Positions 6,984 to 7,319 of a DNA stretch of 7,319 nucleotides are shown piece after piece. Location of the stretch: the NCBI GenBank assembly GCA_036510575.1, contig DATCDR010000123.1, positions 1 through 7,319 on the forward strand, given 5' to 3'. The notes under the pieces are model-generated. The model searched no databases and was not told the origin of the DNA. It saw only the letters and a program-made list of their open reading frames with translations. This stretch comes from DATCDR01 sp036510575 (GTDB taxonomy: Bacteria; Actinomycetota; Acidimicrobiia; Acidimicrobiales; Bog-793). The translations under genes and the position numbers were made by a program. Position 1 is the stretch's first letter; each line of letters starts with the position of its first letter.

Positions 6984-7319
6984 ATGGCCAGCAGGAACAG
7001 ATACAGCATCAGTTACGGGGCGCTCGGCTCATTGCTGACGCTACTCGGACTCGGCCGCGGGTTCTCCTTCATCGAGCGAAACGGCGAACGGCTGCACCTG
7101 AAGATGGGATGGGGATTTCGAGCGAGATTCCCTTGACCTCGATCCGTTCCGTTGGCGGTACACCGGTGTGGCGATGGGAATCGGTGTGCGGGGTTTCGGC
7201 GGTACCTACCTTGTAAACGGCAAGGCGAGCGGGATCGTCACGCTCGAGCTCGATCCGATGGTAAGGGCGTTCGTCATCGGGATTCCGGCGAAGCTGCGAA
7301 TGCTCTCGGTCTCACTCGA
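6984..7319 (+). pseudogene. Frameshifted, right-truncated gene of an uncharacterised MGWGF-motif family
   Basis: Three consecutive reading frames together spell one coherent protein of unknown function. From the ATG at 6984, 50 residues run to a TGA at 7134: a short hydrophobic stretch (GSLLTLLGLG), then IERNGERLHLK and MGWGFRARFP. From 7133, one base back, LTSIRSV reads on to about 7153. From 7156 the third frame gives RYTGVAMGIGVRGFGGTYLVNG and then LELDPMVRAFVIGIPAKLRMLSVSL, open to the window edge. The joined product resembles small actinobacterial hypothetical proteins I remember with MGWaF, a P-x-x-S-I-x-S turn, a GWRGRWLVNG-like core and a DPPxRxRVxGxPVRLR-like end; no search was made. 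One missing C in the CCC run at 7130-7132 and one missing G at 7154-7155 would each restore the frame. It may be a decaying gene, an intact gene with sequence errors, or, less likely, one read through frameshifting. An in-frame TGA at 6978 makes 6984 the first possible start. Confidence 0.7.

Noticed and set aside
6944..7216. A 90-codon plus-strand reading frame starting at 6944
   Set aside because: Only the short PLTSIRSV part looks like protein. The rest is the wrong frame of the broken gene described at 6984-7319.

Overview
The window reads as chromosomal DNA from a high-GC actinobacterium. The class Acidimicrobiia is my best guess, made from remembered family resemblance and not from a search. 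Supporting signs are a GTG-started ClpB with a very short D2 insertion, a DipZ-type CcdA-thioredoxin fusion, a small membrane protein with an LPSWYMPA motif, a protein with an MGWGF motif, and two TAnnnT boxes placed as in leaderless actinobacterial promoters. The genes look like ordinary chromosomal housekeeping and accessory genes. I see no transposase, integrase, phage gene, CRISPR array, tRNA or rRNA.

Layout. Bases 54-2549 (+) encode the disaggregase ClpB. After a 53-base gap, 2603-3325 (+) encodes a class I SAM-dependent methyltransferase. It converges, 24 bases apart, on a minus-strand pair: dipZ (5440 down to 3749) followed by a small C-terminally anchored membrane protein (3661 down to 3350). 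The 87-base gap between those two holds an 8-bp hairpin. A 243-base spacer with an 11-bp tandem repeat and a 12-bp palindrome separates dipZ from an amidase-signature hydrolase (6820 down to 5684). Divergent from the amidase, a plus-strand gene starts at 6984 and runs off the end of the window. Its reading frame is broken near 7132 and again near 7155.

How the genes may work together. ClpB acts on cytosolic protein aggregates with DnaK. DipZ passes reducing equivalents across the membrane to an extracytoplasmic thioredoxin domain. The small membrane protein downstream has a single cysteine predicted at the outer membrane face, so a partnership with DipZ is possible but unproven. The methyltransferase and amidase have no substrate that can be read from sequence or context.

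I found no clear undescribed multi-gene system. The best leads are the double-frameshifted MGWGF-family gene at the right edge, the matching TAGCGT boxes before the methyltransferase and amidase, and the dipZ-small protein pair.
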